From contig CM029379.1 in assembly GCA_017165825.1 (NCBI GenBank), positions 17,965,383 to 18,029,382 of the forward strand: a stretch of DNA of 64,000 nucleotides, written 5' to 3'. Under the pieces are notes generated by a model that was not told where the DNA came from, ran no database searches, and was given only the letters and a program-made list of their open reading frames with translations. Both the position numbers and the translations under genes were made by a program. Shown here piece by piece: positions 11,231 through 20,916 of this stretch (positions are counted from its first letter, which is position 1; the number at the start of each line of letters is the position of its first letter). This DNA is from Hepsetus odoe (Eukaryota > Chordata > Actinopteri > Characiformes > Hepsetidae).

Positions 11231-11945
11231 GAAGAGTCAATGCTGTTGTGGAGACGTCCACAGACTAGTGTTTCACAAAGCAGGTTTTCCCCAGATGTGT
11301 GATCAGGACACTGGGTTTCTAAGAAAGAGGGTGATTCTGGGAGGGATTTACCCAAAGTGGATTCACTTCAAACACTACTTCTAAACAAATGTGTGTTTAG
11401 TCCCCAAATCCAGCTGGAGTTTCAGCTCCTTCCTCCCAGACGGAGGACTTTAAAGCAGTGTGTAAAGTGTGACGTGTAATTTTGTAACAATGCCTTTCAT
11501 GTTCATTTTCATGTTCATGTTGTTGGTGAGAGCAGCCACACTTTCACCAGCTTCACACCTGAAAGGGATGTGGTGGCAAATGTGTGAATAAATTAAGAGA
11601 AAGTGTGAAAAGAAACAAGGAAACATATACTTTTGTGGTTGAGGCAACAGAAGGTGTGAAGAATAGTGGTCTGTTTTTGTTGTTGCTTTTTTTTTGAGCA
11701 TTTGAGCTAAACATATGTGATCACACAGAGTTTGATGGAAGTGTTTTTTTGTTTGCTTGTTTTTTTTGTGTGGAGGAAGCCCAGAATGCTTAGACAATTA
11801 ACTTACTTACAAAAACATCAACCTGTGATAATCTTTAAAATTTCTTATTAAAAAACTGCTATAAATGTTGCTGAAAATGTTTTCCAGGAAGTTCCAGTTG
11901 AACATGTTCTCATTTTTAATTAGCACTTCCAGTAGTTTGTAGTTT
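11231..11945. other. Duplicated non-coding segment
   Basis: Matches 17180-17750 closely (for example gcaggttttccccagatgtg). The minus-strand open frame of 115 codons at 11450-11797 is not kept as one frame in the second copy, where it splits between two frames at 17393-17730. I therefore read it as non-coding. Confidence 0.45.
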
Positions 11946-12219
11946 GACAGTAGTTTGTATCCCCCTCTTTCATTCCTATGTGATCTGGTTTCTGGTTGCG
12001 TTAAAGCAGCTATGTGCCACAGGCACTTAAACCAGAAGAGATTTATAAGAGGTGTTTATAGGAGGTAGAAGATGGACAGGAGTTATTAAATAAAGAAGGT
12101 GCAAGTGACCCCATATAGAAAACAAAGGAATGGGGCAGATTGAATCCAGGGCCAACAAATGAAAGAGGATGAACTCATAGACAAATATACCTGCATGCAG
12201 GTTACTTTTTTTACTTTTT

Positions 12220-12990
12220 TTTTTTTAAATATTATAGCTTCTCACTTCTGATCCTATAATTGTGATTATTATTAAATGTTAACTTTTTTCAGGCCTCACT
12301 GATGCCAAGAAAACCATGTTCCTGTTTTTCGGAAAGACGGAAACCCTACAGCAGAGTTACTCCTGAAACAACCACGTGTCCAAGATTATTCCCAAGTCTG
12401 GTGGCTGGACTCAATTATGATTTATGTAGTGATGCTTAAGAGATTGACTGACTTCAGAAAACTGTGTCATTAAACAGCTCTACTGAGGGGTCAGTGTATT
12501 AGAGGTGTTCTTTCCTCTTTCCAGTGCTCCTGAAATGTCCATCTGAAGGTCTACTTTCAGTTCTAGGTCAGTGAGTCCTCCAGTCAGTATGAGCTCCATT
12601 ACAGTTACTGGTAGGAGCTGCTTAGTCTCAGCTCACCTCCACCTCACTCACTGTAACCCAGTTTTTGCTGAGAGAGAGAGAGAGGGAGAGAGAGAGAGAC
12701 ATTACTAATGCACTGAGAGGAAAAATGTGTAAACATTGGAGTCTATGAAGGAATTCATAGAAGTCCCAGCATGTGCATTTGTGAATTAATTAAGCTACAA
12801 CAATCAAAGGTAGTTTAAGTTAACCTTTAAAAATGTCTTTAAATGCCCTGAAATATGACTTTTCAATCATGGTGGAACTGAAAAACAAACAAACACACAC
12901 ACATATTTACATGTTTATATACACATAATGTGTGTATATAGGGTTTTCTCTACCATAAATAAAAACACTTGTGCAGCAGAATAAGCTTAC
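12220..12990. repeat. Left arm of inverted repeat X2
   Basis: Pairs with about 13880-14560. Outer landmark: ttctcacttctgatcctata at 12239 against gatcagaggtgagaatct at 14532. Inner landmark: gtgcagcagaataag against cttattctgctgcac. The arm is about 0.7 kb with a GA-rich tract at 12671-12700. It is shorter than the X1 arm. Confidence 0.75.
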
Positions 12991-13880
12991 TTGCAGGAAC
13001 TGTTTGAATATGTGTTCATTTATGTGATTGTTGTTTTAAAGTCTTGATAAATGGATCTATTGTAAAATATCTGTTTCTATTGATTTGTAGGCTAATTTAA
13101 AGTAATTAAGTGTTATAGTCAGTTTTGTAGCATGTGGTGAATATCATGTAGGTGTATGTTCACCAGTAAGACAAATCAGTTGTCCTTGTTCTTTAAGTGA
13201 GAGTAATTTGGGAGGAGTTATCTGAAATATTGCCTAATAATTGTGTGTTGGGTAAGGAATATACCATAAAGGACAAAACTCGTCCTGAAATACTAACTAC
13301 TTAAAAACATGAGTTTTTTTTAAAGCTGGTATACTTAACATTTGTCAAATTTTCTTTTCACAATTTTTTTTTTGATCGAGAGTGTTTGAGACGTGACAGG
13401 TAACTAATGGCTTTATAGTGGAAACAGTTATGTACAATAGAATCAGATTTTTTTTTTAAAGTGAATAAAAAGGTTTGAATTATTCAGGATTACTCATACA
13501 GGTGAGTAATATTGGACCCTATCCAGTGTCCATCGCCTCAGAGTGAGGGCTGTTTGGGAGGAGTTATTAGTATAAGGGGTGGTATTGAACCCACCATCAA
13601 GTACATAACTAGTCATTTATAGTAATGTCCTGAACAAACCTGCCTTTTCATGAGTCCAAAGCAATTCTTTAAAGCAGGTTTATTTTTTAGCTGTGCTTGA
13701 CTTGGTACTGCTTGCAGAAATTTTTAAACTATATTTAGGCAGCAGATAGAGCTACTTTTTTGGAGGCATGTTGCCATTCAGGAATAGGAAAAGACCTTGA
13801 AAACATGTATTAAAAGAGAAGCGTAACAACATTTTTCAATTCCATGTTCTTAATTTTTAAAAAGAAAATTACATTTCAAC
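12990..13880. other. Loop of inverted repeat X2
   Basis: About 0.9 kb, homologous to the right part of the X1 loop (6370-7245). There is no open frame of note and no recognisable domain. Confidence 0.6.
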
Positions 13881-15134
13881 TTATTCTGCTGCACGTGTGT
13901 TCTCATTGATGGTGGAAAAAACCCTATATATATATATATAAGTTTTTTTTTCAGTTTCACCATGACTGAGAACACTTTTATCTCAGGTTATTTAAAGTCT
14001 CATTAACTGCAATATCCATTGGTAGCCTAATTAATATGCAAGTGCTAGGACTTTACTTATACAAATTCCTTTATAGACACCCAAGTTAATATGTTTGTCT
14101 TCTCAATACAATGGTAATGTTTCTTGCCCTGTTTCTTTCAGTAAAAATGGGGTTACAGTGAGTGTGATGGAAATGAGCTGAAACTCAGCAGCTCCTCCCA
14201 GTAATTGGAGCTCGTACTGACTGGAGGACTCACTGACTTAGAGGTGAAAGTAAACCTTCAGACAGACATTTCAGGAGCACTGGAAAGAGGAAAGAACAGC
14301 TCTAATAAACTGACCCCCTCAGTAGAGCTGTTCAATGACACAGTTTTCTGAAGTCACTCAATCTCTTAAACATCAACACATAAATCACTGAAAATAATTT
14401 GTATTAATTAAGTCCAGCTAAAGAGTAACTCTGCTGCAGGGTTTCAGTCTTTCAGAGAAACAGGATCATGGTTTCCTTGGCATCAGTGTGGCCTGAAAAA
14501 AGTTAACATTTAACATTAATCAAAATAATAGGATCAGAGGTGAGAATCTATAAAATACAGATGAGTCTTTTCTGTAGTTTTTTGGTATTTGTTGTTTACT
14601 CAAGTATTTATTTTTCTGGCCAATTTTACTGTTACTTCCTACAATTTTAATATTTGTAGTTTCAACTGCTTATTTTTTCTGAACATACCCATTAATTTAA
14701 TTTTAATGAGCTTAAGGAAAATAATCAAATATTACAAGAACACACACAAAATACGGTGTATCAATCATTTCAGTTTACATACAACAGACAGAATTAGACA
14801 CTGAAGGTGATAAAATGTTACTCTTTGTAGCTAAAGATTTATTTTTATGTTTACAATGTGATTACTATTCAGAGCCTGTTCTCCTTACTTGTAACTGGAA
14901 AATGGAAGGAACAAAAATATGATCAGAGGTGAGAAGCAATAAAGTATAAATACTTATTTCCTGTAGTTTAGTAGAGTGATTTTTTGGTATTTGTTGTTTA
15001 AGTATTTTTTTTTGGCCATTTTTTTACTATTACTCCCTGCAGTCTATAGTTTTTAGTGGCTACTGTTTCAGAACATACATATTTCTTTAGTTTTTTAAAG
15101 AAAAATATCCACTATTTTGCATAATTATGCAAAT

Positions 15135-15212
15135 TGTGCCTTGGGGCAACTTTGTTGTAAAAGGCGCTATACAAGAATAAATTGAATTGAATTGAATTGA
15201 ATTGAATTGAAT
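15135..15212 (+). mobile_element. L2-type LINE 3' tail fragment
   Basis: Only the last bases of the element (ttggggcaactttgttgtaa, ggcgctatacaagaata) and its pentanucleotide tail (attga)n are present, an extreme 5' truncation. Confidence 0.8.
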
Positions 15213-15566
15213 AATTAGACAAAGACACACACAGAAGATGATGGTGTATCCATGATTTCAGTTTAGGTACAACAGACAGAGGAAGCCACATAAGATGTTA
15301 TAAACAGATCTTTAGCTAAAAGGAGTTTACGGTAATACTTTGACTTCAATTCAGAGCCATTTTTTTACTTGTAATTGAGTAAAAAAGTTCTGTACTACTT
15401 GTACATATTTGCACTTCTAGTTTAGAAACAAATGGATGTATTTTTGCCTTTTGTGAACTTTTCAAACTAAATCCACAGTCTTTAGTAGACTCAGACAACA
15501 GAGGGTCTCCAAAACTGAGAATGACGATGGCACTAAAGTAGGCTAGTAAATAAGCTCCATGATGTT

Positions 15567-15745
15567 ATTTACATGTACAGTATCTAGAAGATGCTAGATC
15601 AACTTCCAGTTCCTAACGGCAGGGACAGTCCCCCTGGAGCAACTTGGAGTTTTTCTCAGAAACCCAATGGTGCTAATGCTGGAGGTGGGATTTGAACCTG
15701 CGACCTCTTGGTCCAAACGCAAACGTCCTACCACATTAACATTCC
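15567..15745 (-). mobile_element. tRNA-Glu-like SINE, degraded
   Basis: Recognisable by cagggacagtccccctggag and ggatttgaacctgcgacctc (B box side) in complement orientation. The A box end is blurred. Confidence 0.7.
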
Positions 15746-16699
15746 TGAAAGTTAAAACTGTGTGACACAATTATCACCAATTTGCTCAGAGGTAACATTG
15801 ACTCTATCAATGTATTTGCTGACAAATAAATAAACAGATAAATATTAAGGTACTAAGGTAATCATGGATTAGTCCTCTTAGACTACTTTTATCGCGAGTT
15901 AAGTTTATATAAACTAGGATGTTGTATTATATTAGACTAATAATTTCTCTGGGCAGTAAACTGTTTTGTTCTCTTTTGTACTCTTTGTTTTGTTTCTTCA
16001 GGTATTGTTGTTTGGTGCTGTTGTTTAACTGTTTAAAATTTTAGGATGTTGACCTGGACTACAATTCCCTGCATGAATCTGCAAATTTGCTCAATAATCT
16101 GCTCTATTTGTCCCTTCGCATTTACCATAATTTCAGTAAAGTTCATCACCTGGAGGTGATTAGAAGTAAAACAGATTCTGTTCAACACAAAAAGCAGATC
16201 TTGTGTTTCAACTATGATCACAGTAAAATGATCTTAACTACGTGTTAAAGCTATATAAGGAGTGGAGATTTGACCAGCTTTATGTTTAGGGTCAAAGCAG
16301 AAAAGTTAGTCAGATGTGCTGAACTCCAGCCCTCAGTTCCTCACCATTGATTTTCAGGAGAAACAGCAGTAGTTGGTAAATAATCTTATCAGAAAAACAA
16401 CACCAAGTATCTGTTGAAACTCATGAAATAAAAACTGAATATCTCTCAAATCAAACATCTTTGACTACAAACTGCATTTCAATTCATTATGGAGCTCCAG
16501 ACACTCACAGGTGAACCAGATCTTCTCTAAATTAGTGAAAGCAGAGTATGAGACTTTCCAGCAGTAAAATCTGAAAATCACATTAGATGAGGTTACTTCC
16601 ATCTCTCTACTTTATCTTTACTCAAATGAGACAGAATTAAATGAACAGTCAAGAGAACTAATTCCTCATAAAATCATGTAGAGTTTGTAAATATCTTAC

Positions 16700-16747
16700 C
16701 TGAACCTGGTGTTTTTCCTTTATTGTCTGGAGATCTTCTGCTGCCAT
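16700..16747 (-). other. Candidate 16-codon first exon, copy 3
   Basis: Reads MAAEDLQTIKEKHQVQ and ends at CAG|gtaaga, as in the other two copies. All differences among the copies keep the frame, but the sample is too small to claim selection. Confidence 0.3.
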
Positions 16748-17749
16748 CTTGTGCTCAAACACATCCACTTGTCTGTAGAGTTCACATCTCTGGTTGTTGC
16801 TTGTTGTTTACCATCATGTGATTGAGCTTCCAGAAGCACACCAGAAGTGGCATCACCTGGAGTTTGTTTGTAGTGTTATAATCCTGAATTTGTTATTAAA
16901 TCATATTATGCAGTGAATTCATGACTGGTGTAGTGTGCTGGGTAACAGTCCTGTTTTTAACCAAACAGTCAAGAGTTCAGGTCTCCCACCTGGACAAACC
17001 CACCAAATGACCCCAGTAAGACTGCTGTCTTTAACATAAACATAAATACATCATGGCATAACTCCACTCTTGTACCGTCTATATTTTGAACAATGTGTTT
17101 CAAAATGTAGGTTAAGTTTGGCTGGATTTACATCAAACTTAAGAACTTCTGTATCATTGTGTGGACTGATGATGGGAATCAATGTTGTTGTGGAGAAATC
17201 CACAGACTAGTGTTTCTCAAAGCAGGTTTTCCCCCAGATGTGTGATCAGGACACTGGGTCTCTAGGAAACAGGGTGATTCTGGGAAGGATTTACACAAAG
17301 TGGATTCACTTCAAACACTACTTCTAAACAAATGTTTGTTTAGTCCCCGAATTCAGCTGGAGTTCCAGCTCCTTCCTCCCAGATGGAGGACTTTAAAGCA
17401 GTGTGTAAAGTGTGAGGTGCAATTTTGTAACAATGCCGTTCATGTTCATGTTATTGGTGAGAGCAGCCACACTTTCACCAGCTTCACACCTGAAAGGGAA
17501 GTGGTAGCAAATGTGTGAATATATTAAGAGAAAGTGTGAAAAGAAACAAGGAAACAGATACTTTTGTGGTTGAGGCAACAGAAGGTGTGAAGAATAGTGG
17601 TCTGTTTTTGTTGTTGAGCTAAACATATGTGATCACACAGAGTTTGATGGAAGTGGTTTTTGTTTGCTTGTTTTTTTGTGTGGAGGAAGCCCAGAATGCT
17701 TAGACAATTAACTTGCTTACATTTTCTCATTTTTAAGTAGCGCTTCCAA

Positions 17750-18170
17750 CCTCTGTTTGACAGAAGACATTCTTATGAAGGTTTCATAGTAGGTTCCAGT
17801 TCCATCTGTGACCCTACTCAGGACAAGCAGCTAAGAAAATGAGTGAGTGAAATGCTTCCAGGTGAATGCATCTAATAAATGGTGTGTCTTAAAAAAAATA
17901 ATAAAAACATTCAGGCAAATAACTATATATGTGATTGTTCAGCGATAAAGAGGTGAGAGATGAGTAGATGCTTCTTCAACTTCCCTGGGTCAAGACACAG
18001 AACTGGAGAAAAATAAGAACAACTTTTTTGCAGCATTGAAAGTGCCCAAGACCATAAAATGCTCCATCAGTCTCAAATGGAAGAGGTTTAGAAAAATGAA
18101 CAGTTTTTCTAAATCTGGCTTCTTAATGATGATGAATGAAAATTGACATCACACAATGAAAGTTTCCATT
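17750..18170. other. Spacer with a repeat remnant
   Basis: Holds a remnant (gaccctactcaggacaagca at about 17811) of a widespread fish repeat tail. Otherwise I see nothing. Confidence 0.4.
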
Positions 18171-18840
18171 ATGGCTCTCCGGCTGGAGGGACAACTGGAT
18201 CAGAAAAGATCTGATATTTGTATAGATTTATGTATAATGCTCATTTAAAATAGTTAAATCCATAGTTTCTCGCTGTTTTACTGAAATCCAACAACACAGC
18301 ACTTTATAATTCAGCCTTTTCCAGCAGAGATTACATATAATACACAATAAATAGCCCAAAAAAGGGGCAGAGGTGGCCTCGTGGTTAGGGAGTTGCCCTG
18401 GATGGGAAGATTGTGGGTTTGATTCCCTCACACGTAGGTTGCCCTGAGGTACCATTGAGCAAGGCACCAATCCTATCACTGCTCCCCAGGTGCTTTCAAT
18501 AGCTGCCCGATGCTGCATGTGTGTGTATGGGTGAAATGCAGAGGTTGAAATTCGTGTTGTCCTGCGTTTCACAATGACAGGAATAATCACAACTTTCACT
18601 ACATTTTTAAATCCTGGAGGAGCTACAAGCTGTAGATTTCAGTCACTAAACACAACATTAGGTGGCAAAGCAGTTTGTGTTTGTTGCTCTCTGACCACAT
18701 TTCCAACCATTAACAGCCCCTCGTTCTCACACACTGAACGGAAGTGGTAGTGTCAGGTTCAAACGTGGCCTCATGCTAAACTTTACACAGAGTTTACTCC
18801 TCCATCATGAAATAGTGAAGGTTTAAAAGTGAATAAACTG
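18170..18840. repeat. Upstream module of receptor unit A
   Basis: Homologous to 26636-27085 upstream of gene B (shared words include acacaacattaggtgg, gtttgtgtttgttgctctct, aataaactgctgaaaacata). It shows that A and B arose by segmental duplication. A family-2 SINE (18364-18600) has inserted only in this copy. No coding exon is seen. Confidence 0.75.
18364..18600 (+). mobile_element. tRNA-derived SINE, family 2
   Basis: Head gcagaggtggcctcgtggtt, B box gggtttgattccc, then gccctgaggtaccattgagc and the end tttcacaatgacaggaat. Near full length; absent from the paralogous site at about 26.8 kb. Confidence 0.85.
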
Positions 18841-18996
18841 CTGAAAACATACAGTCCATATCAAATTAACCTGTATTTTAGCATTTACCTTCATTTCAAT
18901 TGTTCCTCGAGGGGTTTTTATATAATGAACAATATGTGTTTGAGAACAAAAGAAAAATCTAAATCAAATCAATTCACTTCAATTCAATTCAATTCA

Positions 18997-19232
18997 ATCC
19001 ATTGTCTGCCGCTTGTCCCAAACGGGGTCGCTGGTGACCAACCCAGCGCACACAGGGCGAGGACGGGGGACACACCCTGGACAGGTCGCCAGCCCATCGC
19101 AGGGAGGAGCGGGACAGGGACGGCACCTTGCCCAAGGGTACCTCAGGGCAACCTATTGGGAAGGGGTTTGAACCCCTGATCCTCCAATCATACAGCCAAC
19201 ACCCTAACCACTAGGCCACCGTCGCCCCCAAT
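18997..19232. mobile_element. Short retroposon joined to a reversed family-2 SINE fragment
   Basis: 18997-19103 is a copy of the ~125-base retroposon (tctgccgcttgtcccaaacg to gcccatcgcaggg). 19103-19232 is the complement of the head half of a family-2 SINE (ttgcccaagggtacctcagg, then gtttgaacccctgatcct and accactaggccaccg). The two abut without a gap. A pentanucleotide tract (aattc)n precedes them at about 18970-18993. Confidence 0.75.
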
Positions 19233-19248
19233 TCATGTCATGTTCAAA

Positions 19249-19657
19249 TACATTTTTGGTGTTACTACCTTTTGCCTTCAAACCAGCATCAATTCTTTTA
19301 GGTACACTTGCACAAAGTCAGGGATTGTAGGATTGTAGTCGGTGTATGATCGACCAGTTTTACCAAACAGGTGCTGATGATCATCAATGTCACACGGAGG
19401 TTGAAACACAGTCATGTTTGGAACAACCTACCAGCCGAGTTCCTTCAAAAACTGTGTGCACGTGTACCTAGAAGAACTGATGCTGTTTTGAAGGCATAGG
19501 GTAGTCACACCAAATATTGACTTGATATAGATTTCTCTTTTGTTCATTCACTGCATTTTGTTGATTGATGAAAATAAATCATTAACACTTCCATTTCTGA
19601 AAGAATTCTTTGTTTACAGCATTTTTTCACACCTGCCTAAAGCTTGTGCACAGTACT
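19249..19657 (+). mobile_element. Tc1-like transposon, internally deleted
   Basis: The left part (ttgccttcaaaccagcatca, gtacacttgcacaaagtc) and right part (ttggaacaacctaccagccg, ctgcctaaagcttgtgcaca) match my recollection of the two ends of a common teleost Tc1-like element. They are joined at about 19415 with the transposase gene missing. The right half still covers the last transposase codons and the terminal repeat up to cagtact. The left terminal repeat seems lost where a SINE fragment abuts. Confidence 0.7.
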
Positions 19658-19659
19658 TA

Positions 19660-19661
<2 letters not shown>

Positions 19662-19701
<40 letters not shown>
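19662..19701. repeat. TA microsatellite
   Basis: A pure (TA)n run beginning right at the end of the Tc1-like element, consistent with insertion at a TA-rich target. A second short run follows at about 19711. Confidence 0.9.
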
Positions 19702-19703
<2 letters not shown>

Positions 19704-20017
19704 ATATTTATATATATATATATTTTTTTTTAATATGGTTCATTATTTTATCCCTGGTTATTTTATTTCAAAGCTTTATTTATTATGGTTTACTTTTTTA
19801 TTTGCTTTTTTCAGTTACCTTCATAAACAGCCTGTCAAATTCACTGTTTTCACAGAGTATGAAGTCATTAACACACCCTTTAAAGAAAAAAAACTGGCTT
19901 TCAAATAAATGTAGACACAAACCTTGTGCTTTATTTGAACTAAAAATTTGTCTTTAATGACTTTCTGAAAAGAAGGAAGGTTTTTATTTCTAATATGTAT
20001 GTTACATATTCATAGTT

Positions 20018-20562
20018 TAGCTTACCCGCACCAATCACCATAATGCACTATTACTAATGTCGCTGGTGCTGCTGTACATGCCATCGCACTGTATTGTTTC
20101 ATTTCTGTGTCTGTCACTACTGGATCCTGCTCATTACTGACCATCCCCATTCCATTTCTCTCCCCACATGTCCGGGTGGGCCCGCTGTGGTCATCACCTG
20201 AGTCCAATGCCGAGCTACCATCTGGTCTGTGTGATGCATCTGATGTGCCAAGAGACCCTGGCAGCTCATCGGTACCTGGAAGCAACTTGCGACTCCTCAC
20301 TGATCCTGGAGTTTAAAACCAAACTAACTTTGTACTGTTAGTATACCCAAGGGGGTTGGGTAGCCGGTTGACCTTGGACCCTCAGAGGTTTTTTTTTTCT
20401 CCACATAGTGGAGTTTTTGGTTCCTCTCCTTCGTAGTTGTCCGGCTTTAACATCTATTACTGTAACCTGTTCCATCATCTACCACCATTGTAAAGTGCCT
20501 TGGGGCAACTGTTGTAAAAGGCGCTATATAAGAATAAATTGAATTTAACTGAATTGAATACA
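20018..20562 (+). mobile_element. L2-type LINE 3' end, 5'-truncated
   Basis: Begins with gcttacccgcaccaatcacc, which corresponds to the sequence just after the L2 reading frame at 49010, and ends in ttgtaaaaggcgctatataa plus an (attga)-type tail. The 3' untranslated region is complete here, whereas the LINE at 48800 lacks about 330 bases of it. Its two open frames are shadows. Confidence 0.8.
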
Positions 20563-20916
20563 TATTTAAAAAATTACTATTTTATATTTCAGGTGAGTGT
20601 AACTTGGTGAATCAGTTTCTAGAGTCATAAACTGAGGCCGTCTACCACACAAAAAAAATACACTTCTTAAAGCTATCACTCAAAACACAGCACCATTGAT
20701 AACCCTGCCTGGTCTGTTCCAAGTAGTAGTAGTAGACAGTTTTTTTTACATTACATTTACAGTGTGCATGAGAACAGCCTGTAGGGAACCATCACTCCCC
20801 ACACATCATAGCCCCGCTCTTCACGCAATGCATCACAAGACCAGCCTGCAGATGTGCTGTGTGTGCTTTTTATTGTGTGGCTGAAGCGACTGATGATGGA
20901 GGTGAAAGGGTAGAAC

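Larger units (their letters stand above)
2697..11945. repeat. Tandem segmental duplication, unit 1
   Basis: The unit begins with ccccctctttcattcctatg and is matched in the same orientation by 11950-17750, which begins with the same words. Shared landmarks include the X1/X2 inverted repeat, the ATG exon candidate (9992 against 16700) and the 11231-11930 segment (against 17180-17750). Unit 1 is longer because it carries extra insertions: an L2 fragment at 2807-3310, a short retroposon at 8206-8331, the loop extension at 4765-6370, and 10450-11230. Confidence 0.75.
13880..17000. repeat. Right arm of X2 and its outer continuation
   Basis: 13880-14560 pairs with the X2 left arm. The continuation to about 17000 has no partner within unit 2 but matches 8080-10215 directly and 1-2300 in reverse. 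A second partial copy of the motif at 14530 (gatcagaggtgagaa) occurs at 14918, so this part is internally duplicated. Confidence 0.65.
11950..17750. repeat. Tandem segmental duplication, unit 2
   Basis: Direct repeat of 2697-11945, joined to it with only a few bases between. It holds inverted repeat X2, the third ATG exon candidate and a second copy of 11231-11945. No protein gene is recognised anywhere in the unit. Confidence 0.75.

Noticed and set aside
11450..11797. 115-codon minus-strand open frame (repeated in part at 17393-17626) as a conserved gene
   Set aside because: The two copies differ by insertions and deletions that move the frame, the residues are low-complexity (Lys, His, Asn-Met repeats), and no splice or promoter context supports it.
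20022..20316. Overlapping open frames on both strands (92 and 69 codons), also found near 3055-3297
   Set aside because: Both places are the 3' untranslated end of an L2 LINE; the frames follow the repeat and not a host gene.
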